Positions 1 to 9,070 of a stretch of DNA of 64,000 nucleotides are shown here, piece after piece. A program made the position numbers and the translations under genes. Source of the DNA: Pedobacter nyackensis (GTDB lineage: Bacteria > Bacteroidota > Bacteroidia > Sphingobacteriales > Sphingobacteriaceae). The notes beneath the pieces are model-generated. The model was not told the origin of the DNA. It worked only from the letters and a program-made list of their open reading frames with translations, and ran no database searches. Location of the stretch: NCBI RefSeq assembly GCF_900176505.1, contig NZ_FWYB01000007.1, positions 62,001-126,000 of the forward strand, written 5' to 3'. Each line of letters begins with the position of its first letter. Position 1 is the first letter of the stretch.

Positions 1-65
1 TTCCCCATTACCTACAGAACAGCAAAACATTACAACCTTAAAACAAAATAAACCCGAAACATTCC

Positions 66-73
66 TAAATTTG
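66..73 (+). promoter_or_regulatory. Promoter -7 box of hscA, very short leader
   Basis: TAAATTTG is an exact match to the Bacteroidota -7 consensus TAnnTTTG. It ends 7 nt before the hscA ATG, so transcription would begin at or within a few bases of the start codon. No clear -33 TTTG was found. Confidence 0.5.
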
Positions 74-80
74 CCGGACT

Positions 81-1937
81 ATGGCAAAGATATCCATTAA
101 CCTGGCTACAGGTTCATTACAAAAAGAAGAGATCATCGTTGGAATTGATTTAGGCACAACCAATAGTTTGGTAGCTTTCATCAATCCTGATAAAAACCCG
201 CAGGTAATTAACGATACAGGAAAAGGCCTGCTTGTGCCTTCTGTAGTCCACTTTAACAAAATGGGCGATACCCTTGTAGGTAATGAAGCCAAAGAATTCT
301 TGACTACAGACCCAGAAAACACTATATTTTCAGTAAAACGCTTATTGGGCCGCTCCTATAAAGATGTAGCCGGTCATCAGGATACGTTTTCTTATAAAAT
401 CATTGATGATGAGAATGACTCGCTGGTAAAGATCAAAGCTGGGGATAAGTTCTACACGCCAATTGAACTATCAGCTGAGATTTTAAAGGAATTGAAAGCC
501 CGTGCGGAGCATGCCTTAAAAACACCGGTAAACAGAGCGGTAATTACTGTTCCTGCCTATTTTAACGATAGTCAGCGTCAGGCTACCAGAGATGCAGGTC
601 GTTTAGCCGGATTAGATGTTTTAAGAATCGTTAACGAACCTACAGCTGCCAGTCTTGCTTACGGCTTGGGTCTTGACCCTACCCAGCAAAAAACAATCGC
701 AGTATACGATTTAGGCGGTGGAACATTTGACGTATCTATCCTTTCTATTCAAAATGGCATATTCGAAGTGTTATCTACCAATGGAAATACCTTTTTAGGT
801 GGTGATGATTTTGACCGTGCCATTGTACATTACTGGATAGAAAAAAACAACCTGAATAAAGCAGATCTGGATGCAAATCCAGGTTTAGTGCAGTCGATCA
901 GGCTAAAAGCCGAAGAAGCGAAAAAAGCACTAACCTCTCAAAACCTGTTTAACGAACAGCTTGGTGAAATATGGTGTACTTTAGATAAACAAACATTTGA
1001 ACAGCTGATTGCTGCTAAAGTTGAAGAAACCATTAATTCTTGTAAATCGGCATTGAACGATGCAAAATTAACGATTGCAGAAATTGATGAGGTGGTATTG
1101 GTTGGTGGATCTACCCGCACACCATATGTTAAAAAGCAGGTTGCCGATTTCTTTGGCCGCGTTCCTCACGATCAGATCAATCCGGATGAAGTGGTTGCCC
1201 TTGGTGCTGCCATCCAGGCTGATATCCTTGCGGGAAACCGTTCAGACATCCTGTTACTTGATGTAACACCACTTTCCCTGGGTATTGAAACTATGGGCGG
1301 ATTAATGGATGTGATCATCCCTAGAAATGCCAAAGTGCCGACCAAAGCAGGTCGTCAGTATACCACTTCTATTGATGGACAGGTAAACATGAAGATCTCT
1401 GTTTTTCAGGGAGAGCGTGATCTGGTACAGGAAAACAGGAAACTTGCGGAATTTGATCTGAAAGGTATCCCAGCCATGCCGGCAGGCTTACCAAAGGTTG
1501 ACATTAACTTTATCCTTAATGCAGATGGCATCCTTACTGTTCAGGCGGTTGAACTACGTTCAGGCGTAAAACAAGAAATCGACATTAAGCCTAGTTATGG
1601 TCTTACAGACGAAACCGTTGAGAAGATGTTGATAGATAGTATCACCCATGCTAAAAGCGACGTAGAACAGCGCATGCTGATTGAAGCCAGAAGTGAGGGT
1701 GAGCAATTGGTGTACACAGCCGAACGCTTTATTGAGAAACATGCAACATACCTGACACCAGAAGAAATTGCAGCAACAAAAACATACATCGAGGCGCTGA
1801 AAGCTGCTTTAGCTACAGCACAGAAAGATGAAATCCTTAAAAAGGCTGATGAATTAAACGAATTTACCCGTCCTTTTGCCGAAAGAGTAATGGATGTAGC
1901 TGTTTCTTCAGCTATGAAGGGAAAAAGTATCGAGTAA
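81..1937 (+). CDS. hscA: Hsp70-family chaperone, HscA type (Fe-S cluster assembly)
   Basis: Hsp70 ATPase of 618 aa. The nucleotide-binding domain shows the phosphate-1 motif GIDLGTTNS (residues 21-29), the phosphate-2 motif GGGTFDVS near residue 213 and the adenosine motif VVLVGGSTRTP near 340. A substrate-binding domain follows. The C-terminus, with FAERVMD then ALKG-like spacing ending KGKSIE, resembles HscA rather than DnaK, and the length fits HscA (about 615) better than DnaK (about 635). HscA proteins act with HscB and IscU in iron-sulfur cluster transfer. No isc or hscB gene is adjacent here, so the specific Fe-S role rests on family resemblance. The start is supported by a -7 box directly upstream. 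A DnaK paralogue is the alternative. Confidence 0.85.
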   Translation: MAKISINLATGSLQKEEIIVGIDLGTTNSLVAFINPDKNPQVINDTGKGLLVPSVVHFNKMGDTLVGNEAKEFLTTDPENTIFSVKRLLGRSYKDVAGHQDTFSYKIIDDENDSLVKIKAGDKFYTPIELSAEILKELKARAEHALKTPVNRAVITVPAYFNDSQRQATRDAGRLAGLDVLRIVNEPTAASLAYGLGLDPTQQKTIAVYDLGGGTFDVSILSIQNGIFEVLSTNGNTFLGGDDFDRAIVHYWIEKNNLNKADLDANPGLVQSIRLKAEEAKKALTSQNLFNEQLGEIWCTLDKQTFEQLIAAKVEETINSCKSALNDAKLTIAEIDEVVLVGGSTRTPYVKKQVADFFGRVPHDQINPDEVVALGAAIQADILAGNRSDILLLDVTPLSLGIETMGGLMDVIIPRNAKVPTKAGRQYTTSIDGQVNMKISVFQGERDLVQENRKLAEFDLKGIPAMPAGLPKVDINFILNADGILTVQAVELRSGVKQEIDIKPSYGLTDETVEKMLIDSITHAKSDVEQRMLIEARSEGEQLVYTAERFIEKHATYLTPEEIAATKTYIEALKAALATAQKDEILKKADELNEFTRPFAERVMDVAVSSAMKGKSIE

Positions 1938-1976
1938 TTTACCAGGCATTAGCCAAATCTACATAGACTTACAGTA

Positions 1977-2855
1977 ATGAAACATCTGTTTATTACTGTA
2001 AGTCTGCTTACCATTACCTTGGTATGCAGTGCATGGGGCTTTTACGCCCATATGCGCATCAATCACCTGGCGGTATTTACGTTACCCGCAGGGATCAATC
2101 AATTTTATAAGAACAATATCAAATACATTTCCGATCATGCTGTGGATCCGGATAAGCGGAGGTATGCTGATACCACAGAAGCCGCAAGGCATTACCTGGA
2201 TGTAGAAGTATACGAAGCCCATATTGACAGCATTCCCTTTAAATGGGATGATGCTGTAAAAAAATACGGAGCAGTTAAATTAAACAAGAATGGCATATTG
2301 CCCTGGCAAATTCAAAAGAGCTATTACAAGCTGGTAAATGCCTTTAAAGACAGAGATTCAGCTAAAATACTGATCTATTCGGCCTATTTAGGGCATTATA
2401 TTGCTGATGCGCACGTACCACTCCATACTACCCAAAACCACAACGGACAACTAACCAATCAGCTTGGTATCCATGCCTTCTGGGAAAGCAGATTACCGGA
2501 GCTCTTTGCAAAACGTTATAATTACGTTGTAGGTACTGCTCGTTATATAGAAAATCCGCTAAGTGAAGCATGGAAAATAGTGAAGCACACGCACAAAATG
2601 GTAGATACGGTACTTAGTTTTGAAGCGAAGCTAAGCGCTCGATTTCCGGCTCATAAGAAGTATAGCTATTCGAAAAGAAACAACCAGGTTGGCCGGCAAT
2701 ATTCTCTGGCCTATTCAAAGGCCTATCATGACAAAATGGATAATATGGTAGAGCGCCAAATGCGCTCAGCCATATTAAGTATAGGATCGTTCTGGTATTC
2801 TGCGTGGATTGATGCCGGGCAGCCTAGCTCACCTTTTGCTCTTCCTCTTCAGTAA
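1977..2855 (+). CDS. Secreted zinc-dependent phospholipase C / S1-P1 nuclease-fold protein
   Basis: Protein of 292 aa with an N-terminal signal peptide (residues 1-18) cut close to a Trp, so the mature protein would begin around WGFYAHMRINHLA. In the zinc-dependent phospholipase C/S1-P1 fold the N-terminal Trp and following His are zinc ligands. Further ligand-like residues are visible in GHYIADAHVPLH and in HAFWE near residues 140-170. These residues support a trinuclear zinc hydrolase acting in the periplasm or outside the cell. The substrate, phospholipid or nucleic acid, cannot be told from sequence. It lies 39 bp after hscA on the same strand and its 3' end overlaps the convergent DedA gene. 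Confidence 0.75.
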   Translation: MKHLFITVSLLTITLVCSAWGFYAHMRINHLAVFTLPAGINQFYKNNIKYISDHAVDPDKRRYADTTEAARHYLDVEVYEAHIDSIPFKWDDAVKKYGAVKLNKNGILPWQIQKSYYKLVNAFKDRDSAKILIYSAYLGHYIADAHVPLHTTQNHNGQLTNQLGIHAFWESRLPELFAKRYNYVVGTARYIENPLSEAWKIVKHTHKMVDTVLSFEAKLSARFPAHKKYSYSKRNNQVGRQYSLAYSKAYHDKMDNMVERQMRSAILSIGSFWYSAWIDAGQPSSPFALPLQ

Positions 2856-3525
2856 GGGCTTCATCAACTACCTCAACTACACTCTTCTTCTGAAATTTCG
2901 ACTTTAAGGCCGCAAATACCGCAGGGAAGAAAGTAACAACAGCAATCACAACGATTACAATATCAAAGTTCTTTTTAACTATCGGAATTTGTCCCAATAC
3001 ATATCCGGCCAATAGTAAACTGGCAATCCATGCAACGCCACCAATGATGTTGAAGAAGGTAAACCTTCCGAAAGGCATTTTTGCCACACCGGCTACAAAG
3101 GGAGCGATTGTTCTAAAAATAGGCAGGAACCTACTGAATATGATTGCTTTACCGCCATGCTTCTCAAAAAACATGTGCGATTGATTATAGTATTCGAGTT
3201 TGAGTATTTTGTTTCCGGGTTTAAACACCTTGACGCCAAAATAGCTACCCAGTTTATAATTTAAAGAATTCCCTGCAATTGCCGCTACAATCAGCAATAG
3301 CATCATTACCCAAATGCTTAAGCCAGTGTTTCCACCTGCAATCAGGGCTCCCATTGCAAAAAGCAATGAATCTCCTGGTAGGAACGGTGTAACCACAAAG
3401 CCAGTTTCCGCAAAAATGATTAGAAAAAGGATGGCATAAGTCCAGGTACTATAATCTCTGATGATCTCTTCCAGGTGCTTATCTATGTGCAGGAGGAAGT
3501 CTATTAAAAAGCTGAAAAATTCCAA
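2824..3525 (-). CDS. DedA family membrane protein
   Basis: Polytopic inner-membrane protein of 233 aa. It carries the DedA/VTT signature E-TGFVVTPFLPGDSLLFAMG near residues 40-58 and a second conserved stretch FSRFLPIFRTIAPFVAG near 130-147, with several hydrophobic helices. DedA proteins are implicated in lipid scrambling or flipping and membrane homeostasis; undecaprenyl phosphate recycling is known for some members. The acidic C-terminal tail (EEEEQK) is cytoplasm-like. Its last 32 bp overlap the 3' end of the convergent phospholipase-like gene. A terminator upstream at 3550-3581 separates it from the next minus-strand gene, so it is probably transcribed alone. Confidence 0.88.
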   Translation of the reverse strand: MEFFSFLIDFLLHIDKHLEEIIRDYSTWTYAILFLIIFAETGFVVTPFLPGDSLLFAMGALIAGGNTGLSIWVMMLLLIVAAIAGNSLNYKLGSYFGVKVFKPGNKILKLEYYNQSHMFFEKHGGKAIIFSRFLPIFRTIAPFVAGVAKMPFGRFTFFNIIGGVAWIASLLLAGYVLGQIPIVKKNFDIVIVVIAVVTFFPAVFAALKSKFQKKSVVEVVDEALTEEEEQKVS

Positions 3526-3549
3526 ATCTTGTAAATTAAGCCCAAAAAT

Positions 3550-3581
3550 AAAAATATCATGGCAATAACCATGATATTTTT
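3550..3581 (-). terminator. Terminator after the DUF4397 lipoprotein gene
   Basis: Perfect 13-bp inverted repeat, AAAAATATCATGG and its complement, with a 6-nt loop. The A/T ends make it usable in either direction. It lies downstream of the lipoprotein gene that ends at 3629. Confidence 0.7.
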
Positions 3582-3628
3582 AAGAATAGTAATGTCATAA
3601 TATGTTTTTTTTACACAATCAGATTAAA

Positions 3629-4336
3629 CTAATTTTGCAAAATAACGTGCCCTGTTAATTCCGCTGAAGAACCTCCATCAATCCAAATTGTATAATTTTT
3701 ACCCGCAATAATACCTCCATCAAGTTGAGGAGCAGTAGTTACCCCAGCAGCAGTAAAAGTAAATTTAGCTCCCGGATCAACAGCATGGTAACTTGTGTTT
3801 AAGTCGCCATATACCAATGAAGGAATCAACGGTGTAGTTTGTCCTACCACAGTAATAGTTATCCCAGTAGTCGGCGTTAAAAAGCTATTTAAATTGTAAA
3901 ACCGAACTTTTGCTTTACCTGCAGCTGGAGCTGACATATCATCTCCAATAGCAAAAGCTCCAAACAGGCCGTTTGAACCCTGGTAATAAAAAGTAGTAAC
4001 GTTAAATCCAATTGGAACGTTATAAGCCTGAGACTCTGCCTTCACAGTGGTAGTCCCTGCATCATAAAACTTAAATGCATTACTTCCTGAGGTAATCTCT
4101 AAATAAGCAGACGCCTCACCATAAGCTGCAGGCACTGTACTCTTTTTTACCCCATTAACATAGAAATCCTGGGCTAAAGACCCTCGTACCGTATTTACGA
4201 ATCGCACTTTAGCAGCACCAACCGGTTCAGGTTGAGGTTCATTTTTTTTACTACAGGAAGCCAATAGTAATATACTTGAGCAAGCTATCATAAAAGCCTT
4301 TCCGGCTCTTGATGATAATAATATTGGTAGTTTCAT
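3629..4336 (-). CDS. DUF4397 domain lipoprotein
   Basis: Lipoprotein of 235 aa. A hydrophobic leader ends in a lipobox LLASC (cysteine near residue 28), followed by charged and proline-rich sequence (KKNEPQPEP). The rest is Ser/Thr/Gly-rich beta sequence containing KVRFVNTVRG and KVRFYNLNSF, which look like two tandem immunoglobulin-like units of the DUF4397 family common in Bacteroidota. Probably anchored in the outer membrane or exposed on the surface. No enzymatic motif is visible and the function is unknown. It has its own terminator downstream and the dnaN terminator upstream, so it is likely monocistronic. Confidence 0.75.
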   Translation of the reverse strand: MKLPILLSSRAGKAFMIACSSILLLASCSKKNEPQPEPVGAAKVRFVNTVRGSLAQDFYVNGVKKSTVPAAYGEASAYLEITSGSNAFKFYDAGTTTVKAESQAYNVPIGFNVTTFYYQGSNGLFGAFAIGDDMSAPAAGKAKVRFYNLNSFLTPTTGITITVVGQTTPLIPSLVYGDLNTSYHAVDPGAKFTFTAAGVTTAPQLDGGIIAGKNYTIWIDGGSSAELTGHVILQN

Positions 4337-4363
4337 ATTTGTATAAGTTTAAGTCACGTTAAA

Positions 4364-4398
4364 ACAGAATGGCTCGGTCAAAAACCAAGCCATTCTGT
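4364..4398 (-). terminator. Terminator after dnaN
   Basis: Inverted repeat ACAGAATGGCT / AGCCATTCTGT with a partly paired inner GG/CC, followed on the minus strand by TTTT. It lies 19 bp after the dnaN stop and upstream of the DUF4397 gene. Confidence 0.75.
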
Positions 4399-4416
4399 AT
4401 ATATTTTATTATAAAA

Positions 4417-5541
4417 TTAATTATAGTTATTTAGCATTACCGGCATTACAAGCATCAATACATCCTCATTTTCATCATTAGTTTGAGGGATCAATAAACC
4501 TGCTCTGTTTGGCGTAGAAAGTTCTAAAGTTACTTCTTCACCGTTCAGATTGCTTAACATTTCAATTAAAAACTTAGCGTTGAAACCAATTTCAAGATCT
4601 TCACCTTCATATTGGCAGCTTAATCGCTCATGAGCCTCATTTGCGAAATCAAGATCTTCAGAAGAGATATTTAATTCACTACCATTGATCTTTAATCTTA
4701 CCTGGTGAGTGGTTTTATTAGCAAAAATCACTACCCTACGCAATGTGTTTAAGAACAAAGCCCTGTCGATAACCAATTTATTAGGATTGTTAGCAGGGAT
4801 AACTGCCTCATAATCCGGATAGCGCTCATCGATTAAACGGCAAACAAGGTTGATATTTTCGAATTTAAAGAAAGCACTTGTTGCATTATAATCAACTGAT
4901 ACATTGATATCTGATGATGGTAAAGCAGCTTTTAACAAGGTTAAAGCTTTCTTAGGAAGGATAAAAGAAGAACTTTTATCTGCTTTGCTATCCATACGTC
5001 TGTATCTTACCAGTTTATGTGCATCAGTAGCTACAAAGGTGATGTATTGCTCAGAAAGCTGACAATAAACGCCAGTCATAGCCGGACGAAGTTCGTCGTT
5101 ACTTACTGCAAAAATAGTTTTTGTAATGGCTTCAGTTAAAACAGAAGCAGGTAAATTTACCGAAGAAGCGTTTTCAACAACCGGAATTTTCGGGAAGTCG
5201 TCGCCGTTTTCACCGCTTAATTTATATTTACCGTCGCCCGCGCTAATCTCGATAGAGAAAGTAGCATCATCAATATTAAAAGAGATCGGTTGATCTGGTA
5301 ATGTTTTTAACGTGTCTAATAATATTTTTGCCGGCACTGCAACTTTACCACCTTCTTTAGATTCAACAGCTAAAGATGTAGTCATGCTTGTCTGTAAATC
5401 CGTAGCAGATATCGTTAAATTTCCGTCTTTAATCTCAAACAGGAAATTTTCCAGTATAGGCAAAACTGTGCTGCTGCTTGATGCACCATTAACAGTTTGC
5501 AAATGTTTTAAAAGCGTTGATGTGGATACAATAAATCTCAT
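4417..5541 (-). CDS. dnaN: DNA polymerase III subunit beta (sliding clamp)
   Basis: Full-length beta clamp of 374 aa, the usual family length. It starts MRFIVSTSTLLKHLQTVNGA, as beta clamps do, and contains three clamp folds. Typical elements are TGVYCQ, FVATDAHKLVRYR near residue 170, and a C-terminal LVMPVMLNN ending. It forms the ring that tethers DNA polymerase III to DNA and recruits other replication and repair factors. It is not beside dnaA or recF in this window. A 35-bp gap separates it from the upstream gldG gene, and a terminator follows at 4364-4398. It may therefore be cotranscribed with gldFG. Confidence 0.97.
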   Translation of the reverse strand: MRFIVSTSTLLKHLQTVNGASSSSTVLPILENFLFEIKDGNLTISATDLQTSMTTSLAVESKEGGKVAVPAKILLDTLKTLPDQPISFNIDDATFSIEISAGDGKYKLSGENGDDFPKIPVVENASSVNLPASVLTEAITKTIFAVSNDELRPAMTGVYCQLSEQYITFVATDAHKLVRYRRMDSKADKSSSFILPKKALTLLKAALPSSDINVSVDYNATSAFFKFENINLVCRLIDERYPDYEAVIPANNPNKLVIDRALFLNTLRRVVIFANKTTHQVRLKINGSELNISSEDLDFANEAHERLSCQYEGEDLEIGFNAKFLIEMLSNLNGEEVTLELSTPNRAGLLIPQTNDENEDVLMLVMPVMLNNYN

Positions 5542-5576
5542 AGTAATGATCTAGTCAGTTCTCAAAAATATAAAAA

Positions 5577-7256
5577 TTACCTTGCATACTTGTGTTTACG
5601 GTAATAATGTTGAAAAATCGCAAATGATATTAACAATAGCAAAGGACCAAGCACATTTACCAGTTGCCATTGTAGTTTTTCGGCACGCACTTTAGCCTTA
5701 TCCAATAACCTGATCTTAACCTCTTTATTGCGAAGCGTTATCAAATTATCGTCATTAGCCAGGTAATCGGCGATATTTAGCAGCAAGGCCTTATTCCCAA
5801 AATTTCTTTGTGTGTATCTGTCAAAACCCAATGGAAAAGCCGATTGATCTCTGCTGCTCACCTGATTTTTAAAAATATCACCGTCACCAATGACAATCAT
5901 TTTGGTAGGCTTGCTTATTGCCGACACAGTGTAAGGCTCTTCAATTCCGGCGGGTACTGCACGGTTCAAAAACACAGAGGAGAAATTACCTTCAAGCAAT
6001 ACACCTACCGGCTGTGGCACACTGGCATATTCCCTTGGATTAGGCTGTTCGGCAACCATTTGTAAAGAAAGCATCTTAGGTGTACTAAAAACCTTATTAA
6101 AAGCCGATGTATGTAAAATAACCTTTTTGCTCAGGCCTTTAACACCAATAGTATCTACTGTACTTACAAACTCACTTTTAATGTTGTCGATATTCTTTAC
6201 CAGGTAACTGGCAGTATCCGGCATCAGCAAGGGATAATATACCCAAGGTGCCATCTGAATTTGTCCCTGTTCCCCTCCCATTGCTAATGGTATCTCTGCA
6301 CAGTTGGCATCTGCCACCAGGTTGTAGTTTACCCTTGCGCCGTAAATAAACAGCATATCATCAAGGTTCAGCTTCCGGTTAAACACCATTTGCTCTGAAC
6401 TGCCTTTCAGACTATCCAAATCGGCTCCTACCTGATCAATACACCATACTACCCGGCCCCCATTCATTACAAAGTAATTGAGTTTGTATTTCTCAGCTTC
6501 TGTAAATTCTTTTTGCGGCTTGGCTACCACCAATAATTTTAGTTTATCCAGTCCGCTCTTATCAATCAGGTTCAGGTTTACCCTCCCCACTTCGTAACTC
6601 TCAGAAAGACTTTTTATAGCATCATTTAAAAACAAATCCGAGAGTTCTCCATTGCCTTCCGTAAAACCGATACGCGGATGTTCACCTGTCAGCACTTTTT
6701 GAATGCCTGAAGTAAATACATATTCCAGGTTCTGTATAGAGTTATTGATGTTTTCTTCGTAATTTCCTGTGGCATCCAGGTTCTGCAACAGCTTTACAGG
6801 AAAGTTTTTGCCGTCGGCAGAAATCATAGCCATTGGAAAAATGGTCTTTTGCGCAAAGCCATTGTCGTTTTTAATGTTCAGTGTTGTAGCCTCAATTCCT
6901 GCCTGATACAGGTTATTGATAGCCGTATCCTGTTCAGCCGCCGATAAACCCGCAATAGGATCAGCAAATATTACTTTAACATCTGTTCTGGCGTAAGCCT
7001 TGTAATCTGTCAACAGATCTTTTGTAGCATTTCTTAATCTTTTAAATGCTGAAGGAAGATCTCCGTCCAGAAAAACAGTGATGGTTATGGGCTTCCTGGC
7101 ATCCTTTAAAATCGTTTTCGATTTAGAACTCAAAGTAAAGCGCTTCTCTTTTGTAAAATCAATCCTTGTGTAAACGTATTGTGCAGCAATATTTAGCAAC
7201 ACTACAGCCAGTAAAAAAGAACCTGCTTTAAGCCATTTTTTTCTGTTATTTACCAT
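5577..7256 (-). CDS. gldG: Gliding motility-associated ABC transporter substrate-binding protein GldG
   Basis: Protein of 559 aa with a membrane anchor at residues 11-29 and a second transmembrane helix near the C-terminus (LLLLISFAIFQHYY) followed by a basic tail. Between them is a large periplasmic region of the GldG/intraflagellar-transport-like ABC type, with FTKEKRFTLSSKSKTIL near residue 35. The start codon overlaps the end of gldF by 7 bp, which indicates translational coupling. In Flavobacterium, GldA, GldF and GldG form an ABC transporter linked to gliding. Many non-gliding Bacteroidota retain the genes, so motility cannot be inferred from this alone. Confidence 0.92.
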   Translation of the reverse strand: MVNNRKKWLKAGSFLLAVVLLNIAAQYVYTRIDFTKEKRFTLSSKSKTILKDARKPITITVFLDGDLPSAFKRLRNATKDLLTDYKAYARTDVKVIFADPIAGLSAAEQDTAINNLYQAGIEATTLNIKNDNGFAQKTIFPMAMISADGKNFPVKLLQNLDATGNYEENINNSIQNLEYVFTSGIQKVLTGEHPRIGFTEGNGELSDLFLNDAIKSLSESYEVGRVNLNLIDKSGLDKLKLLVVAKPQKEFTEAEKYKLNYFVMNGGRVVWCIDQVGADLDSLKGSSEQMVFNRKLNLDDMLFIYGARVNYNLVADANCAEIPLAMGGEQGQIQMAPWVYYPLLMPDTASYLVKNIDNIKSEFVSTVDTIGVKGLSKKVILHTSAFNKVFSTPKMLSLQMVAEQPNPREYASVPQPVGVLLEGNFSSVFLNRAVPAGIEEPYTVSAISKPTKMIVIGDGDIFKNQVSSRDQSAFPLGFDRYTQRNFGNKALLLNIADYLANDDNLITLRNKEVKIRLLDKAKVRAEKLQWQLVNVLGPLLLLISFAIFQHYYRKHKYAR

Positions 7257-7978
7257 TTCCTACCTCCTATCACTAATCGGGTTAGTCCTAAAAACAGCAC
7301 GACAAAACTGACAAAATATACAAGATCCCGGGTATCTAATACGCCGCGACTTATAGACTGGTAATGTTCATTTACACTCAAGGCTAAAAAAGCCGCTTCA
7401 AAATATTGCAGCGCAAAAATCTGACTCATGGCATCAAAGCCCCGATAAGTAATAAAGCAAAGGAACACCGCGACAGCAAAAGCAATAACCTGATTCTTTG
7501 TAACTGATGATGCAAAAATACCAATCGCAGTAAATGCTGCACCGAGTAAAAGTAAACCGATGTAGGAGCCTGTTACCGCACCACCGTCTATATTACCTTG
7601 CGGCAAGCCCAGTTGCGAAACTGAATAATAATAAATCAGTGTAGGGATAAGTGCACAAAGCACCAATACAAAGCAGGCCCAGTATTTAGCCAGAATGATC
7701 TGCCAGTCGGTAAGTGGCCTTGTGGCCAGCAATATGTAAGTCCCTTCTCTCCGCTCTTCGGCAAAAGAGCGCATGGTGATGGCAGGGATTAAAAACATAA
7801 ATAAAAATGGGGCTAAACTAAAAAAAACAGTCAGTTCGGCATAGCCGTAATCCAGGATAGCGGTATCAGGAAAGAACCAAAGCAACAAACCCATGGCGAG
7901 CAAAAAAATTCCGATGGTGATATATGCCATCATTGAATTCAACAAACTAAATAATTCCCGTTTAAAAACTGCGTACAT
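7250..7978 (-). CDS. gldF: Gliding motility-associated ABC transporter permease GldF
   Basis: Protein of 242 aa with about six transmembrane segments, an ABC-2-type permease. It contains the conserved sequence AITMRSFAEERREGTYILLATRPLTDWQI in its first half (split here only by reading position), which is typical of GldF and NosY-like permeases. It would form the membrane channel for the ATPase GldA (9071-9781) and partner GldG, which overlaps its 3' end. gldA is not in the same operon because an outer-membrane barrel gene and terminators lie between them. The start at 7978 gives the expected short cytoplasmic N-terminus before helix 1. Confidence 0.92.
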   Translation of the reverse strand: MYAVFKRELFSLLNSMMAYITIGIFLLAMGLLLWFFPDTAILDYGYAELTVFFSLAPFLFMFLIPAITMRSFAEERREGTYILLATRPLTDWQIILAKYWACFVLVLCALIPTLIYYYSVSQLGLPQGNIDGGAVTGSYIGLLLLGAAFTAIGIFASSVTKNQVIAFAVAVFLCFITYRGFDAMSQIFALQYFEAAFLALSVNEHYQSISRGVLDTRDLVYFVSFVVLFLGLTRLVIGGRKW

Positions 7979-8242
7979 GCATTCAGATTAATGACGCCGA
8001 AGTTAAAAAAATATCCGCTAAAAGTAGTATTCAGGGTTTATTCCTTGATTTCAAAAAAACAGGCCTTTTGATAATATCATATGACACTATTACGGAACAA
8101 AAACAGGTGGTTACAGGAGCACAGTTTCCTACACCAGAAAAACAACACTGGTAAGTGATGACGCAGGATTTTACATTGATTAGGGTGAATTATCATTATG
8201 ACCTCAAATAAGTTACGAATTCAGGATTTCATTTCACAAAAA
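7979..8242. other. Intergenic stretch, possible gene remnant
   Basis: There is no intact gene between gldF and the terminator of the barrel gene. On the plus strand about 50 codons stay open without an ATG, ending at TAA near 8153. The translation (e.g. KTGLLIISYDTITEQKQ) looks protein-like, and a short continuation (VSDDAGFYID) sits in another frame. It could be a decayed gene or chance. The minus-strand gldF promoter must also lie here, but I could not place it. Confidence 0.25.
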
Positions 8243-8277
8243 AAAAGGGCTGTCCGATAATATCGAACAGCCCTTTT
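8243..8277 (-). terminator. Terminator after the outer-membrane barrel gene
   Basis: Strong hairpin with AAAAGGGCTGT pairing ACAGCCCTTTT and an inner CGATA/TATCG. A long T tract follows on the minus strand, 20 bp after the stop codon. Confidence 0.85.
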
Positions 8278-8297
8278 GATTCTTTAAAAGATTTAGA

Positions 8298-8816
8298 CTA
8301 CAAACCGAAGTTATAAGCTAATCTTAATCCGATGAAACCATTTGTTGTTGAATTAGCTGACCAAGCTTCGTAACGGGCACCTAGTTCAACTGAACCTTTA
8401 TCAGATACAGGGTAATCAATTCCAATTCCTGGAGCATATACAAATGCAGTAGAATTTCCTTCACCTGATTCAGTAGAGAATGCTGCGCCTAGCTCAGCAC
8501 CAGCAAAAAAGTTCTCACCGAAATAATATCTTGCACCAGCTTTAACTGGGATTGAGCCAGTACTATATGAAAGGCCCGCCACTTTTTTTGTTGTAAACTC
8601 AGTATAACCTGCACTACCTGTTAACAATAAGCTTGGTGCAACAGGATGCTGATACTGTAATGAACCTCCGTAACCAAAATTAAAAACGTCACCAAAGTCT
8701 CCCATAGGGAAACCAAACTCAGCGCCAATACTTAATTTAGGAGTTTTAGTCTGTGCATTAACACTAGAAAACGCGAACAAACCTGCAACTGCTGTTAGTA
8801 GTAATAATTTTTTCAT
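8298..8816 (-). CDS. Small outer-membrane beta-barrel protein
   Basis: Protein of 172 aa with a signal peptide (MKKLLLLTAVAGLFAFSSVNAQ). The mature part alternates polar and hydrophobic residues, ending in an aromatic-rich beta strand (GFIGLRLAYNFGL) with a hydrophobic terminal residue, as in 8-stranded OmpX/OmpA-like barrels. Motifs such as YYFGENFFAGAELGAAF fit PorT/OMP_b-brl families. Probably resides in the outer membrane; no ligand can be proposed. It sits between gldA and gldFG but has terminators on both sides, so cotranscription with the gld genes is unlikely. Confidence 0.8.
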   Translation of the reverse strand: MKKLLLLTAVAGLFAFSSVNAQTKTPKLSIGAEFGFPMGDFGDVFNFGYGGSLQYQHPVAPSLLLTGSAGYTEFTTKKVAGLSYSTGSIPVKAGARYYFGENFFAGAELGAAFSTESGEGNSTAFVYAPGIGIDYPVSDKGSVELGARYEAWSANSTTNGFIGLRLAYNFGL

Positions 8817-8912
8817 GTCTTTTCTATTTAATTATTTTAATTTGATTTACTGTTTAGATGCAAAAACTTTGCCACAGTTACATAGTGGAGAAAAAATCAA
8901 ATTCAAAAACGC

Positions 8913-8946
8913 AAAAAAGCACCTACCAATCGGCAGATGCTTTTTT
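8913..8946 (-). terminator. Hairpin downstream of gldA
   Basis: AAAAAAGCA pairs with TGCTTTTTT around an imperfect inner stem. It lies about 125 bp after the gldA stop and just upstream of the barrel gene. The A/T flanks allow termination in either direction. Confidence 0.6.
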
Positions 8947-9070
8947 ACTAAATTAGTTTGATTTACCTACAGAAAGCACTCTGTTTTTAGCTTTGAATCT
9001 GAATGATTGCTAATGTTGCTCAATCCTAATCCATAGCCAGCATGGATATTAAAACCATTCAAACAATACC

